Assembly (NCBI GenBank): GCA_003150755.1
Contig: QAMT01000002.1
Location: 124,001 to 188,000 of the forward strand
Length of the DNA: 64,000 nucleotides
Direction: 5' to 3'
DNA from: Phascolarctobacterium sp.
GTDB taxonomy: Bacteria > Bacillota > Negativicutes > Acidaminococcales > Acidaminococcaceae
The notes under the pieces are model-generated. The model was not told where the DNA came from and searched no databases. It saw only the letters and a program-made list of their open reading frames with translations. Of the stretch, positions 48,931 to 57,911 are shown piece by piece (within the stretch, counting starts at the first letter, position 1; the number at the start of each line of letters is the position of its first letter). The position numbers and the translations under genes were made by a program.

Positions 48931-50013
48931 ATGGAATTGAAAACACCTCTTTATGATTGCCATGTTGCGGCCGGAGGAAAAATTGTACCGTTTGCGGGAT
49001 ACCTGCTGCCGGTGCAGTACACGGGCGTAATCAAAGAGCACATGGCAGTGCGCACTGCCTGCGGTCTTTTTGATGTATCGCACATGGGCGAATTTTTAAT
49101 TAAAGGACAGGACGCTTTGGCAAATGTGCAGAACCTTTTCTGCAACGATTTTACCAATATGTACGACGGACAGGTACGTTACAGCCCGATGTGCAACGGC
49201 CAGGGCGGCATTGTTGACGACGTTTTGATTTATAAGGTAAACGGCGAAGAATACCTGCTGGTAGTCAACGCTGCCAACCGCCATAAAGATGCTGAATGGG
49301 TGCAGCGCAACCTGACCGGCAGCGCAACCTTTGAGGACATCAGCGACAGCATAGCGCAGCTTGCTTTGCAGGGACCTAAATCCAAAGAGATTGCCGCTAA
49401 AGTTGTACCGGAAGACGGCATTCCCAAAAAATATTACAGCTTTGTTAAAGACGTGGACGTTCAGGGCATTAAATGCCTGGTTTCCCGCACCGGCTACACC
49501 GGCGAATTCGGCTACGAATTTTACTGCGCAGCAGAAGACGGCCCGAAACTGTGGAACCTGCTTCTGGAAGCAGGCAAGGAATACGGCCTTATCCCCTGCG
49601 GTTTAGGCGCGCGCGACACCCTGCGCCTGGAAGCAGCAATGCCGCTGTACGGACATGAACTGACCGACGACATTACCCCGCTGGAAGCAGGGCTGGACTT
49701 TTTTGTCAAACTCAGCAAAGACCATTTTATCGGCATGGATGCCATTCTGGCAAAGGGCGACCCACAGCGCATCCGCGTCGGCTTAAAAATTACGGGCCGC
49801 GGCATTGCACGCGAGCACTGTGATGTTTACAGCGGCGATGAAAAAATCGGCGTTGTAACAAGCGGCACGCACTGCCCGTACCTTAACGCGCCTGTTGCCA
49901 TGGCAATGGTGCCTGTTAAATACTCCGCAGTTGGCACGCAACTTGAAGTTGACGTGCGCGGGCGCAGAATTACCGCAGAAGTTGTATCCCTTCCCTTCTA
50001 CAAACGTTCTTAA
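48931..50013 (+). CDS. gcvT: Glycine cleavage system T protein (aminomethyltransferase)
   Basis: A 360-residue tetrahydrofolate-dependent aminomethyltransferase that releases ammonia and transfers the methylene group from the H protein to THF. Motifs: VPFAGYLLPVQYTG, LFDVSHMGEFLIKG (Asp of the active site), NAANRHKDAEW, SRTGYTGEFGYEFY and GLGARDTLRLEAAMPLYGHE. The full length and C-terminal beta-barrel are present. It is the first gene of a six-gene operon encoding the entire glycine-cleavage complex. AAAGGAG precedes the ATG. Confidence 0.97.
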   Translation: MELKTPLYDCHVAAGGKIVPFAGYLLPVQYTGVIKEHMAVRTACGLFDVSHMGEFLIKGQDALANVQNLFCNDFTNMYDGQVRYSPMCNGQGGIVDDVLIYKVNGEEYLLVVNAANRHKDAEWVQRNLTGSATFEDISDSIAQLALQGPKSKEIAAKVVPEDGIPKKYYSFVKDVDVQGIKCLVSRTGYTGEFGYEFYCAAEDGPKLWNLLLEAGKEYGLIPCGLGARDTLRLEAAMPLYGHELTDDITPLEAGLDFFVKLSKDHFIGMDAILAKGDPQRIRVGLKITGRGIAREHCDVYSGDEKIGVVTSGTHCPYLNAPVAMAMVPVKYSAVGTQLEVDVRGRRITAEVVSLPFYKRS

Positions 50014-50045
50014 AATCAAAATACAAAACCAAGGAGGCTTTTATT

Positions 50046-50429
50046 ATGAACATTCCTGAAAACCTTTCCTACACCAAATCCCACGAATGGGTAAAATTTG
50101 CAGAAGACGGCAGCGCAACCGTTGGCCTGACCGATTATGCGCAAAACGAACTGGGCGACCTGGTATTTGTTAACCTGCCGATGGCCGGCGATACCTTTGC
50201 CGCAGGCGACACCTTTGCCGATGTAGAATCCGTTAAGGCAGTAAGCGACGTTTACAGCCCCGTTACCGGCATCGTTGCCGATGTTAACGAAGAACTGGCC
50301 GACGCTCCGCAGACCATCAACGAAGCGCCTTACGAAGCATGGCTGGCACGCTTTGACGAAATCACCGACCAGGAAGACCTGCTGACCGCCGAAGAATATG
50401 CAGCCTTTGTAGAATCCGAACAAAAATAA
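50046..50429 (+). CDS. gcvH: Glycine cleavage system H protein
   Basis: A 127-residue lipoyl carrier protein. NLSYTKSHEWVKFAEDG starts the domain and the lipoylated lysine lies in FADVESVKAVSDVYSP. It shuttles the methylamine intermediate between P, T and L proteins. The downstream lipoate ligase in the same operon can attach its cofactor. Strong AAGGAGG Shine-Dalgarno. Confidence 0.98.
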   Translation: MNIPENLSYTKSHEWVKFAEDGSATVGLTDYAQNELGDLVFVNLPMAGDTFAAGDTFADVESVKAVSDVYSPVTGIVADVNEELADAPQTINEAPYEAWLARFDEITDQEDLLTAEEYAAFVESEQK

Positions 50430-50442
50430 GGAGGCGCAGCCT

Positions 50443-51756
50443 ATGGGAAGCTATATCCCTTCTACCAAAGAAGAACGGCAGCAAATGCTTGCCGAAGCAG
50501 GCTACGCCGATATCCGCAGCCTGTTTGCAGATGTGCCGGACTCCGTGTATCTTGATAAACCGCTGAACCTGCCCGCAGGCATGAGCGAAATGCAGGTACG
50601 CGCCAAAATGCAGGAACTGGCAGGCAAAAACACCGTGTTCAAAACCATTCTGCGCGGTGCAGGCGCCTACGACCACTACATTCCTTCCATAGTAAAATAC
50701 ATTACTGCCAAAGAAGAATTTGTAACCAGCTATACGCCTTACCAGGCGGAAATGAGCCAGGGCATCCTGCAATCCATTTTTGAATACCAGACGATGATTT
50801 GCGATTTGACCGGCATGGATACCGCCAACGCTTCCGTTTACGACGGTGCAGCCGCAGCGGCGGAAGCCATTGCCATGTGCCGCGACCGCAAACGCACCGT
50901 TGCCCTCGTCAGCGCGGCCGCTAACCCGGACGTTATTGCCACTATGCAGACTTACTGCTTCGGCGCAGATACCGAACTGCGCCTTGTGCCTGCCAAAGAC
51001 GGCAAAACCGACCTGGACGCTTTAAAAACCATGCTGACCCCGGATGTTTGCTGCGTTTATGTACAGCAGCCCAACTTTTACGGCCAGTTTGAAGATGCCG
51101 AAGCCATTGCAGAACTGACCCACGCAGGCGGCGCCAAATACATTATGGGCGTTAACCCCATTGCGCTTGCCATTATGAAAACCCCGGCCGAATACGGCAC
51201 AGACATCGCTGTCGGCGAAGGCCAGCCCCTTGGCCTGCCGCTTGGTTTCGGCGGTCCGTACCTGGGCTTTATGGCAGCTAACGGCGCTATGATGCGCAAA
51301 CTGCCGGGCCGCATTGTCGGCGAAACCGTCGATGCCGACGGCAACCGCGCTTACGTGCTTACCTTACAGGCACGCGAGCAGCACATCCGCCGCGAAAAAG
51401 CCAGCAGCAACATCTGCTCCAACGAAGCGCTGTGCGCACTGACAGCATCCGTATACCTTGCAACCGTCGGCCCGAAAGGCTTAAAACAGGCTGCAACGCT
51501 GTGCCTCAGCAAAGCGCATTATCTGGCCGAAGGCCTTTGCAAAATTGACGGCGTAGGCCTTGTTTACACCGGCAGCTTTTTCCACGAATTTGTTACCACC
51601 CTGCCCAAACAGGATGAAGTCCTGGCAGCGCTTGCCAAAGAAGGCATTCTCGGCGGGCTGCCCATTAAAGAAGGCGTGCTGTGGTGCGTAACCGAAAAAG
51701 CAGATAAAGCAACGCTTGATAAAGTAATTGCCATTGTTAAGGAGGTGTGCGCATAA
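50443..51756 (+). CDS. gcvPA: Glycine dehydrogenase (decarboxylating) subunit 1
   Basis: A 437-residue N-terminal half of the P protein, encoded separately from subunit 2 as usual in Firmicutes. Typical segments are GAGAYDHYIPSIVKYI, YTPYQAEMSQGILQSIFEYQ, DGAAAAAEAI and QAREQHIRREKASSNICSN. It pairs with GcvPB to decarboxylate glycine and load the aminomethyl group on GcvH. AAGGAGG precedes the ATG. The stop shares a base with the gcvPB start (TAATG). Confidence 0.97.
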   Translation: MGSYIPSTKEERQQMLAEAGYADIRSLFADVPDSVYLDKPLNLPAGMSEMQVRAKMQELAGKNTVFKTILRGAGAYDHYIPSIVKYITAKEEFVTSYTPYQAEMSQGILQSIFEYQTMICDLTGMDTANASVYDGAAAAAEAIAMCRDRKRTVALVSAAANPDVIATMQTYCFGADTELRLVPAKDGKTDLDALKTMLTPDVCCVYVQQPNFYGQFEDAEAIAELTHAGGAKYIMGVNPIALAIMKTPAEYGTDIAVGEGQPLGLPLGFGGPYLGFMAANGAMMRKLPGRIVGETVDADGNRAYVLTLQAREQHIRREKASSNICSNEALCALTASVYLATVGPKGLKQAATLCLSKAHYLAEGLCKIDGVGLVYTGSFFHEFVTTLPKQDEVLAALAKEGILGGLPIKEGVLWCVTEKADKATLDKVIAIVKEVCA

Positions 51757-53165
51757 TGGAACTGTTATTTGAAAAAAGCACGCCCGGCCACGGCTGTGAT
51801 ATTTTCCCTGAATGCGACGTGCCTGTAACCACACTTCCTGCTGAACTTGCCCGCAAGGCGGATTTGCCCTTGCCGGAACTTTCCGAAACCGAAATCAGCC
51901 GCCACTACACCGCGCTGGCCAAACGCGCGCACGGCGTAAACAACGGATTTTATCCGCTGGGCAGCTGCACCATGAAATACAATCCGCGCATCGACGAAGA
52001 AATGGCAGCACTGCCCGGCTTTGCCGCCATCCATCCGTTGCAGCCCAAAGAAACCGTGCAGGGCTGCACTGAAGCGCTGGAACTTTTAGATAAATACCTG
52101 TGCGAAATTACCGGCATGGATAAAATGGACTTTCAGCCTGCTGCCGGTGCGCACGGCGAATTTACCGGCCTTTTGCTGATTAAAAAATACCACGAAGCAC
52201 ACGGCGACAGGAAACGCACCAAAATCATCGTACCGGACAGCGCCCACGGAACCAACCCCGCCAGCGCTGCCATGGCAGGATTTACCATTGTAAATGTTGC
52301 CTCGGGCGCTGACGGCTGCGTGGACCTTGATGCACTGCGCGCCGCTGTTGACGATACCACGGCAGGGCTGATGCTTACCAACCCGAACACCGTCGGCCTG
52401 TTTGACAGCAACATTCTGGAAATTACCGACATTATCCATCAGGCAGGCGGCCTGTGCTATTACGACGGCGCCAACCTTAATGCCGTTATGGGCATTGCCC
52501 GCCCCGGCGATATGGGCTTTGACGTTGTGCATCTTAACCTGCACAAAACCTTCTCCACCCCGCACGGCGGCGGCGGCCCCGGTGCCGGCCCTGTCGGCTG
52601 CAAAGCCCTGCTGGAAGAATTTTTGCCTAAATCCGCCCTGGGCGACGGCGCTGGCATTGGGCATTTGCAGATGCGTGCCTTTTACGGCAACTTCCTGGTA
52701 TGCGTAAGGGCGCTGGCTTATGTACTGACTTTGGGCGCAGAAGGCGTGCGCGAAGCAAGCGAAACTGCTGTGCTGAACGCCAACTATATGATGCACAAAT
52801 TAAAGGGCACCTACGATATGGCTTATGACCACACCTGCATGCACGAATTTGTTATGTGCCTGGAAGAACTGAAAAAAGCCACCGGCGTAACCGCGCTGGA
52901 CGTAGCCAAATCCCTGATTGACAGAGGCATCCACCCGCCGACGATGTACTTCCCGCTGATTGTGCATGAAGCGCTGATGCTGGAACCGACCGAAACCGAA
53001 GCGCGCAAAACTTTGGACGAAGCGGTTGACGCACTGCTTGAACTGCACGCACTGGCACACACCGATGCCGACTACATGCACCACGCGCCGCACAACGCGC
53101 AGATTAAACGCCCGGACGAAGTACAGGCGGCACGCAAGCCTGTTTTAAAATATGTACGCAAATAA
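51756..53165 (+). CDS. gcvPB: Glycine dehydrogenase (decarboxylating) subunit 2
   Basis: A 469-residue PLP-binding half of the P protein. LGSCTMKYNPRIDEE, PAAGAHGEFTGLLLIKKYH, PDSAHGTNPASAAMAG and the PLP lysine motif HLNLHKTFSTPHGGGGPG are intact. The preferred ATG at 51756 overlaps the gcvPA stop, with GGAGG ten bases upstream; a GTG nine bases earlier is in frame but too near the Shine-Dalgarno. The last 14 bases overlap the lplA start. Confidence 0.97.
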   Translation: MELLFEKSTPGHGCDIFPECDVPVTTLPAELARKADLPLPELSETEISRHYTALAKRAHGVNNGFYPLGSCTMKYNPRIDEEMAALPGFAAIHPLQPKETVQGCTEALELLDKYLCEITGMDKMDFQPAAGAHGEFTGLLLIKKYHEAHGDRKRTKIIVPDSAHGTNPASAAMAGFTIVNVASGADGCVDLDALRAAVDDTTAGLMLTNPNTVGLFDSNILEITDIIHQAGGLCYYDGANLNAVMGIARPGDMGFDVVHLNLHKTFSTPHGGGGPGAGPVGCKALLEEFLPKSALGDGAGIGHLQMRAFYGNFLVCVRALAYVLTLGAEGVREASETAVLNANYMMHKLKGTYDMAYDHTCMHEFVMCLEELKKATGVTALDVAKSLIDRGIHPPTMYFPLIVHEALMLEPTETEARKTLDEAVDALLELHALAHTDADYMHHAPHNAQIKRPDEVQAARKPVLKYVRK

Positions 53166-54141
53166 AATACCGGTTTCCTGTTACATCACAAGCTGCACCG
53201 ACCCATACCGCAACCTAGCAGCGGAGCGCTGGCTGTTGGAGCACACACCCGCAGGCAGTGTAACGCTGTACCTGTGGCAAAACAAAAATACGGTCGTCAT
53301 CGGCCGCAACCAAAACCCGTGGGCAGAATGTAACATGGCACTGCTGCGTAAGGACGGCGGGCATCTTGTCCGCCGTCTTTCCGGCGGCGGCGCAGTTTAC
53401 CACGACAGCGGCAATTTAAACTTTACCTTTCTGACGGACGCCGCCACTTACGACCTTGACCGCCAGCTGAACGTTATCCTCACCGCGCTGCAAAGCCTTG
53501 GCATTAAGGCTTATAAAAGCGGACGCAACGATATTTTAGTTGACGGGCGCAAGGTTTCCGGCAACGCCTTTTATACCAGCGGCAGCAAAAAATGCCATCA
53601 CGGCACGCTTTTAATTGACGTTAAAACGGACGTGATGGCAAAGTATTTAACCGTATCGCCGCTGAAATTACAGGCTAAAGGCGTCAGCTCCGTCAAAAGC
53701 CGCGTGCTGAACTTAAAAGAAGCCTGCCCCACGCTTACCGTAGGCAAATTGCAGCAGGCGCTTATTGCCGCCTTAGGGCAGATTTACGGCTCAACGCCGG
53801 TTCAGCTTAACGCTGATTACTTTGACGATGCAGAACTTGCGCGTTACGAAGCAGAGTTCCGCGATGAAGCTTTCCGCCTTGGCAAACGCCTGCCCTTTAC
53901 CTGGCAGACGGAAGCGCGCTTTGACTGGGGCAGCTTTACGCTGTGCTGCCGCATTGACGGCGGCATTGTGCAGCAGGCAGAGGTTTACACCGACGCTATG
54001 GACTGGCAGACGCTCCAAAATGCAGGACGTTATTTTACAGGTGCATCCTTTACGCCGCAGGCTCTGGCACAGGCCGCACAGCAAATTCCCGGCGCAGCAG
54101 GAAACAGCATCAGCAAATTTTTAGCAACATTATCAATATAG
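53152..54141 (+). CDS. lplA: Lipoate-protein ligase A
   Basis: A 329-residue ligase that activates lipoate with ATP and attaches it to GcvH or other lipoyl domains. Motifs: NLAAERWLLEH, VVIGRNQNPWAECN, HLVRRLSGGGAVYHDSGN (RRxSGGGxVxHD), GRNDILVDGRKVSGNAF and KCHHGTLLIDVK with the lysine region. The C-terminal accessory domain (about 240-329) is present. The start lies inside the gcvPB end, 14 bases before its stop, without a strong Shine-Dalgarno, so translational coupling is likely. Confidence 0.94.
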   Translation: MYANKIPVSCYITSCTDPYRNLAAERWLLEHTPAGSVTLYLWQNKNTVVIGRNQNPWAECNMALLRKDGGHLVRRLSGGGAVYHDSGNLNFTFLTDAATYDLDRQLNVILTALQSLGIKAYKSGRNDILVDGRKVSGNAFYTSGSKKCHHGTLLIDVKTDVMAKYLTVSPLKLQAKGVSSVKSRVLNLKEACPTLTVGKLQQALIAALGQIYGSTPVQLNADYFDDAELARYEAEFRDEAFRLGKRLPFTWQTEARFDWGSFTLCCRIDGGIVQQAEVYTDAMDWQTLQNAGRYFTGASFTPQALAQAAQQIPGAAGNSISKFLATLSI

Positions 54142-54155
54142 AAAGGCATATCACC

Positions 54156-55547
54156 ATGCAATACGATTTAATAGTTATCGGCGCAGGCCCCGGCGGCTAT
54201 GTGGCTGCCATCCGCGCAGCGCAGCTCGGGCTGAAAACCGCCGTAGTGGAACGTGCAGAAATAGGCGGCACCTGCCTTAACCGCGGCTGCATACCCACCA
54301 AAACCTTGATGCACAGCGCCAACCTGTACCGTGAATTGGACGGCGCTGCCAAAATGGGCATTACGGTAACGGGCAAAGCTGCCGATTTTAAAGCCATGCA
54401 CGCCCGCAAAGCACAGGTTGTAGAGCAGCTCCGCAGCGGCGTTGCCCAGCTTTTGAAAGGCAACGGCATTGATGTTATCGAAGGCACGGCAGCATTTACA
54501 TCTGCGGAAGCAATTTGCGTTAACGGCGAAACCTATACCGCTAAAAACTTTATTATAGCCACCGGCAGCAAACCGGCAGTACCGCCCATTCCCGGCGCGG
54601 ATTTGCCCAATGTTGTTACCAGCGACGAAATGCTTGACACCGACAGCTGCGATTACAACGAGCTGGTAATTATCGGCGGCGGCGTTATCGGCGTGGAAAT
54701 GGCGAGCGTTTATAACGGCATCGGCCGCAAGGTTACGATTATTGAAGCGCTGGACAGGATTTTGGCTAATATGGACCGCGAAATTTCGCAGAACCTGAGC
54801 ATGATTTTAAAAAAACGCGGCGTTGCTGTAAACACCGCGTCCATGGTAACAGGCATCAGCGGGCAGGACGGTAAACTTGTCTGCACCTTTGAGCGCAAAG
54901 GCCAGACCGAAAGCGTTGCTGCCGACGGCGTGCTGATTTGCGTAGGCCGCCGCGCCGTTACCGACGGGCTGAACACAGAAGCAGCAGGCATCGAACTGGA
55001 CCGCGGGCGCATAAAAGTTGACGGCAACTACCGCACCAATGTGCCCAATATTTACGCCATCGGCGATGTAACCGGCGGCATCCAGCTGGCACACGCCGCA
55101 GAAGCACAGGGCATTGCCTGCGTAGAACATATCTACGGCATGGCACCTACCATTGACCCGAACCTTGTCCCCGCCTGCGTTTATACGTCACCGGAAATCG
55201 CCACCGTTGGCATTACGGCAGACGAAGCCAAGCAGCAGGGCAAAGCCGTAATCACCGGCAAATACATTATGAGCGGTAACGGCAAATCCATTATTGAAAA
55301 CGAAGACCGCGGCTTTATCAAGCTGGTATTTGACGCTGAAACCGAGAAACTTTTGGGCGCGCAGCTGATGTGCGGACGCGCTACCGACATGATTGGCGAA
55401 CTGGCAACGGCAGTATCCGCCGGGCTCACCAAAGCGCAAATGGCTATGGCACTGCACCCGCACCCAACCTTCTGCGAAGGCATTACCGAAGCGGTACACG
55501 CCGCCGACGGCCACAGCATCCACACCATGCCCCCGCGCAAGCGTTAA
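54156..55547 (+). CDS. lpd: Dihydrolipoyl dehydrogenase (L protein)
   Basis: A 463-residue FAD/NAD flavoenzyme that reoxidises the dihydrolipoyl arm of GcvH. FAD motif IGAGPGGYVAAIRAAQLG, the redox disulfide GGTCLNRGCIPTK, NAD motif IIGGGVIGVEMASVYNG, IYAIGDVTGGIQLAH, and the catalytic His in ALHPHPTFCEGITEA are all present. As last gene of the gcv operon it completes the complex. AAAGG precedes the ATG. Confidence 0.97.
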   Translation: MQYDLIVIGAGPGGYVAAIRAAQLGLKTAVVERAEIGGTCLNRGCIPTKTLMHSANLYRELDGAAKMGITVTGKAADFKAMHARKAQVVEQLRSGVAQLLKGNGIDVIEGTAAFTSAEAICVNGETYTAKNFIIATGSKPAVPPIPGADLPNVVTSDEMLDTDSCDYNELVIIGGGVIGVEMASVYNGIGRKVTIIEALDRILANMDREISQNLSMILKKRGVAVNTASMVTGISGQDGKLVCTFERKGQTESVAADGVLICVGRRAVTDGLNTEAAGIELDRGRIKVDGNYRTNVPNIYAIGDVTGGIQLAHAAEAQGIACVEHIYGMAPTIDPNLVPACVYTSPEIATVGITADEAKQQGKAVITGKYIMSGNGKSIIENEDRGFIKLVFDAETEKLLGAQLMCGRATDMIGELATAVSAGLTKAQMAMALHPHPTFCEGITEAVHAADGHSIHTMPPRKR

Positions 55548-55564
55548 ACAACTGCATAACACAC

Positions 55565-55603
55565 AAAAACGCAGGTTAAGCTAATTGCTTACCTGCGTTT
55601 TAT
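55565..55603. terminator. Terminator ending the glycine-cleavage operon
   Basis: AAAACGCAGGT(T)AAGC / GCTTACCTGCGTTTT hairpin with T-rich flank in both directions. Confidence 0.9.
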
Positions 55604-55625
55604 TTATATATTTATCTATTCAGTT

Positions 55626-55865
55626 TTACTGCATTTGTTTGATGATTTCCATAATTTCTTCAACGCCCAGCGTCTGCCCGCCTGCTACAACTTTGCCGTC
55701 AATTACCAGCGCCGGCAAAGCCAGCGCCCCATAGGCGACGATACGGCGCAGCTCGCTGACACGTTCAAATTTGGCAGGGCATTTAAGTTTTTTGGCCGCA
55801 ACCGCAGCATTCTGAAACAGCACCTCAACCGGCTTGGTCATCGGCCCCAAAACCTTTATTTGCAT
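55626..55865 (-). CDS. Thioredoxin-like small protein lacking the CXXC motif
   Basis: A 79-residue protein with the fold pattern of the MTH895/Thioredoxin_3 group: MQIKVLGPM at strand 1, then helix, FERVSELRRIVAYGALALPALVIDGKVV seen here as two blocks (FERVSELRRIVAYG and ALPALVIDGKVVAGG with the cis-Pro), and a terminal helix. Where relatives have GxGCxxC, this protein has GPMTKPVEV, so both redox cysteines are missing. One cysteine (LKCPAKF) is elsewhere. A redox role is therefore doubtful. Confidence 0.8.
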   Translation of the reverse strand: MQIKVLGPMTKPVEVLFQNAAVAAKKLKCPAKFERVSELRRIVAYGALALPALVIDGKVVAGGQTLGVEEIMEIIKQMQ

Positions 55866-55974
55866 ATCATCTCACCTTCATTTCTATCTTTATTGCACCT
55901 TTATCTTATCAAAATGCTTTGGCTAAAGTTTATCTAATCAGTGAAATCTTTGCAAATTTTAGGTTTTCAAAAGG

Positions 55975-56247
55975 TCAGTCTTCGCCATCGTCAATTTTCT
56001 CAATCTTAAACACATTGATTGTATTGACATCGGGGCAGCAAAATACCGCCGTTCCCGGCTGCTCCCCGGGAATACTGCCGCCGTAACGCAAAATATCAAT
56101 ATAAGGAAACGCCACGTGCATCGCCATCGGGCACAGCTTACCGCGTTCCGTATCAAAATCAAAGCTGTCGCCGATTTTATGCCCGCGGTGGCAGCCTACC
56201 GCGCCCTTACGGTCAATAACTGTTATTTTAATTTTCGGCTTTGCCAT
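55975..56247 (-). CDS. TIGR04076 family protein
   Basis: A 90-residue cysteine-containing protein: KIKITVIDRKGAVGCHRGH, KLCPMAMHVAFPYIDILRYG and FCCPDVNTINVFKIEKI. These match the small TIGR04076 family of unknown function found in anaerobes, which has conserved cysteines suggestive of metal binding. The ATG at 56247 follows GGAGGGG and overlaps the 3' end of the upstream nucleotidyltransferase by 20 bases in another frame. A longer frame up to 56364 is only overlap. Confidence 0.8.
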   Translation of the reverse strand: MAKPKIKITVIDRKGAVGCHRGHKIGDSFDFDTERGKLCPMAMHVAFPYIDILRYGGSIPGEQPGTAVFCCPDVNTINVFKIEKIDDGED

Positions 56248-56905
56248 CTTCTTCCCCTCCATACTGTTTAATAATTTCACTGCTCCAGCCAAGCAAAAGT
56301 TCCGTTCCCTGCTCCAGGCTGTTTTCAAAAGGCAGCATGCACGCTGCCAGCACATCATAATCAAGCCCGGTTAATTGCGGCAGCAAATCCTTTTTGCGGC
56401 TGATGTACGCGCCGTACTGCAAATAATATTTTGCCTGCAAAGCAAACGCCGCCGATTTAAACAGCCCCTTTAAAATCTCCTCGCTGCGTTCATGCACAAA
56501 ATTATGCGCGCAGGCGTGATAAATATTGCACGCCGCAGTATGTACAGCACGTTTAATGTTTTCGTCGGTAAATACCGGAGCCAGAAAACTTAAATCGCCG
56601 TAAACAGCTTTCGTATCGTGATAAAACTGAAATAAATCTGCCTTGTCCCAGGCTTTTAATTCTGCTTCGCCGCCCACAAAGCCGCAAATCTTTTCGCGCT
56701 GCGGCAAATTGGCAATAACACTGCGGTACAGTTTTAAATCACCGGCAGAAAGTTTATCCAAAACCAGCACCACGTCTATATCGCTGCCGTCATGATGCTC
56801 GCCGCGGGCATAACTGCCCTGCAAACCGATAAACACAATGCGCGCGCCAAACGCTTCATCAACAGCGCTTATATATTTATCCAGCCAATTTTGCAAATCA
56901 AACAT
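56228..56905 (-). CDS. Nucleotidyltransferase-domain protein with C-terminal HEPN-like region
   Basis: A 225-residue protein. Residues 20-60 carry the minimal nucleotidyltransferase motif GLQGSYARGEHHDGSDIDVV (Gly-Ser ... Asp-X-Asp), with a third acid probably in GEAELKAW. Residues about 115-215 are helical (DENIKRAVHTAACNIYHACA, KGLFKSAAFALQAKYYL), as in HEPN domains fused to or paired with MNT enzymes. Fused or paired MNT-HEPN proteins act in toxin-antitoxin or antibiotic nucleotidylation; which applies here is unclear. The start overlaps the NUDIX-GNAT stop by 8 bases. Confidence 0.82.
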   Translation of the reverse strand: MFDLQNWLDKYISAVDEAFGARIVFIGLQGSYARGEHHDGSDIDVVLVLDKLSAGDLKLYRSVIANLPQREKICGFVGGEAELKAWDKADLFQFYHDTKAVYGDLSFLAPVFTDENIKRAVHTAACNIYHACAHNFVHERSEEILKGLFKSAAFALQAKYYLQYGAYISRKKDLLPQLTGLDYDVLAACMLPFENSLEQGTELLLGWSSEIIKQYGGEEDGKAEN

Positions 56906-57797
56906 TTTTGTTCTCTCTTTTCAGCGCGTAAATTAAATGCGGCATGGCTTTACCTTTATAAGTTTTTACAAAACTGCCCTGCACTTTCATGCCAAGGCAT
57001 TCAGCCACGCGGCGGCTCGGCATGTTTTCGGGGCGGATTTCGGCAATAACCTCATCTGCGCCAAGGGTTTCCAACGCATAGATAACGCTTGCCTGTGCCG
57101 CTTCCTCCGCATAGCCCTGCCCCCAATAGCTTTTGTTAAAAATATAGGCAATACCGGTGCGCCTTACGCCTTCAACCGTTTCCACAAGTGGCCCGCACAC
57201 GCCAATCAATTTGCCGCTGCTTTTTGCAATCACAGCCCAAAAGCTAAAACCGTCCGTCTGATAGCGTTTTATATTTTCGCCCAGCCAGTCGCTTACCTCA
57301 TCAGCGCTAAAGGCATGTTCCCAGGCATACATTACTTCTTCATCCTGCAAAAAGGCGCTTACTGCGTCCAAATCCTGCCAGGTTAATTCACGCAGCATCA
57401 GCCTTGCAGTTTCTGTTTTTACGCCGCCAGCTATTTTTTCTACAATCCCTTTATCCGCCGGGCAAAATTCGTAATCCGTTACTTCACCTGGCAAAACCCA
57501 TTTTAAAGCGCTGTGTTCCAGCCGCTGCGGTTCACATTTGGCTGTGCAGTTAAACAGCGTTAAATGAATTGTTATATCGGGATAAACATGCGTTACCTCG
57601 CAGAATACGCCGCCCGTCACAACTTCAAGCGCCAGTTCTTCGCGGCATTCGCGCACAAGCGCCTGCTGCTTTGTTTCGCCCTTTTCCACCTTGCCGCCGG
57701 GAAACTCCCAAAACAGCGCCCGCGCTTTATCTGCCGGACGCCTGCAAATCAAAATTTTTCCGCCGCGCCTGATAAGCGCCGCCACTACTTCAACCAT
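56898..57797 (-). CDS. NUDIX hydrolase-GNAT acetyltransferase fusion protein
   Basis: A 299-residue two-domain protein. Residues 1-130 are a MutT-type NUDIX domain: VVAALIRRGGKILICRRP, and GGKVEKGETKQQALVRECREEL, the NUDIX box, is intact (shown as GGKVEKGETKQQALVREC followed by REEL). Residues about 135-295 are a RimJ/RimL-type GNAT domain: RLMLRELTWQDLDAVSAFL, KLIGVCGPL and NKSYWGQGYAEEAAQASV (acetyl-CoA loop). A link between nucleotide-pool cleaning and acetylation is not established. GAGGTG precedes the ATG at 57797; the GTG at 57806 is too close to it. Confidence 0.9.
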   Translation of the reverse strand: MVEVVAALIRRGGKILICRRPADKARALFWEFPGGKVEKGETKQQALVRECREELALEVVTGGVFCEVTHVYPDITIHLTLFNCTAKCEPQRLEHSALKWVLPGEVTDYEFCPADKGIVEKIAGGVKTETARLMLRELTWQDLDAVSAFLQDEEVMYAWEHAFSADEVSDWLGENIKRYQTDGFSFWAVIAKSSGKLIGVCGPLVETVEGVRRTGIAYIFNKSYWGQGYAEEAAQASVIYALETLGADEVIAEIRPENMPSRRVAECLGMKVQGSFVKTYKGKAMPHLIYALKRENKNV

Positions 57798-57864
57798 ACA
57801 AGTCACCTCAAAATATTACCGGCTCTATCTTAACACAACTGCACGTTTCTTGCAAAAATCCGCG

Positions 57865-57906
57865 CAAGCGATAAAAAAGAACTTAACCGCATTGGCTAAG
57901 TTCTTT
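57865..57906 (-). terminator. Terminator after the ANTAR regulator gene
   Basis: AGAACTTAGCC / CGGTTAAGTTCT hairpin with TTTTTTA on the reverse strand. Confidence 0.85.
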
Positions 57907-57911
57907 GGTGT

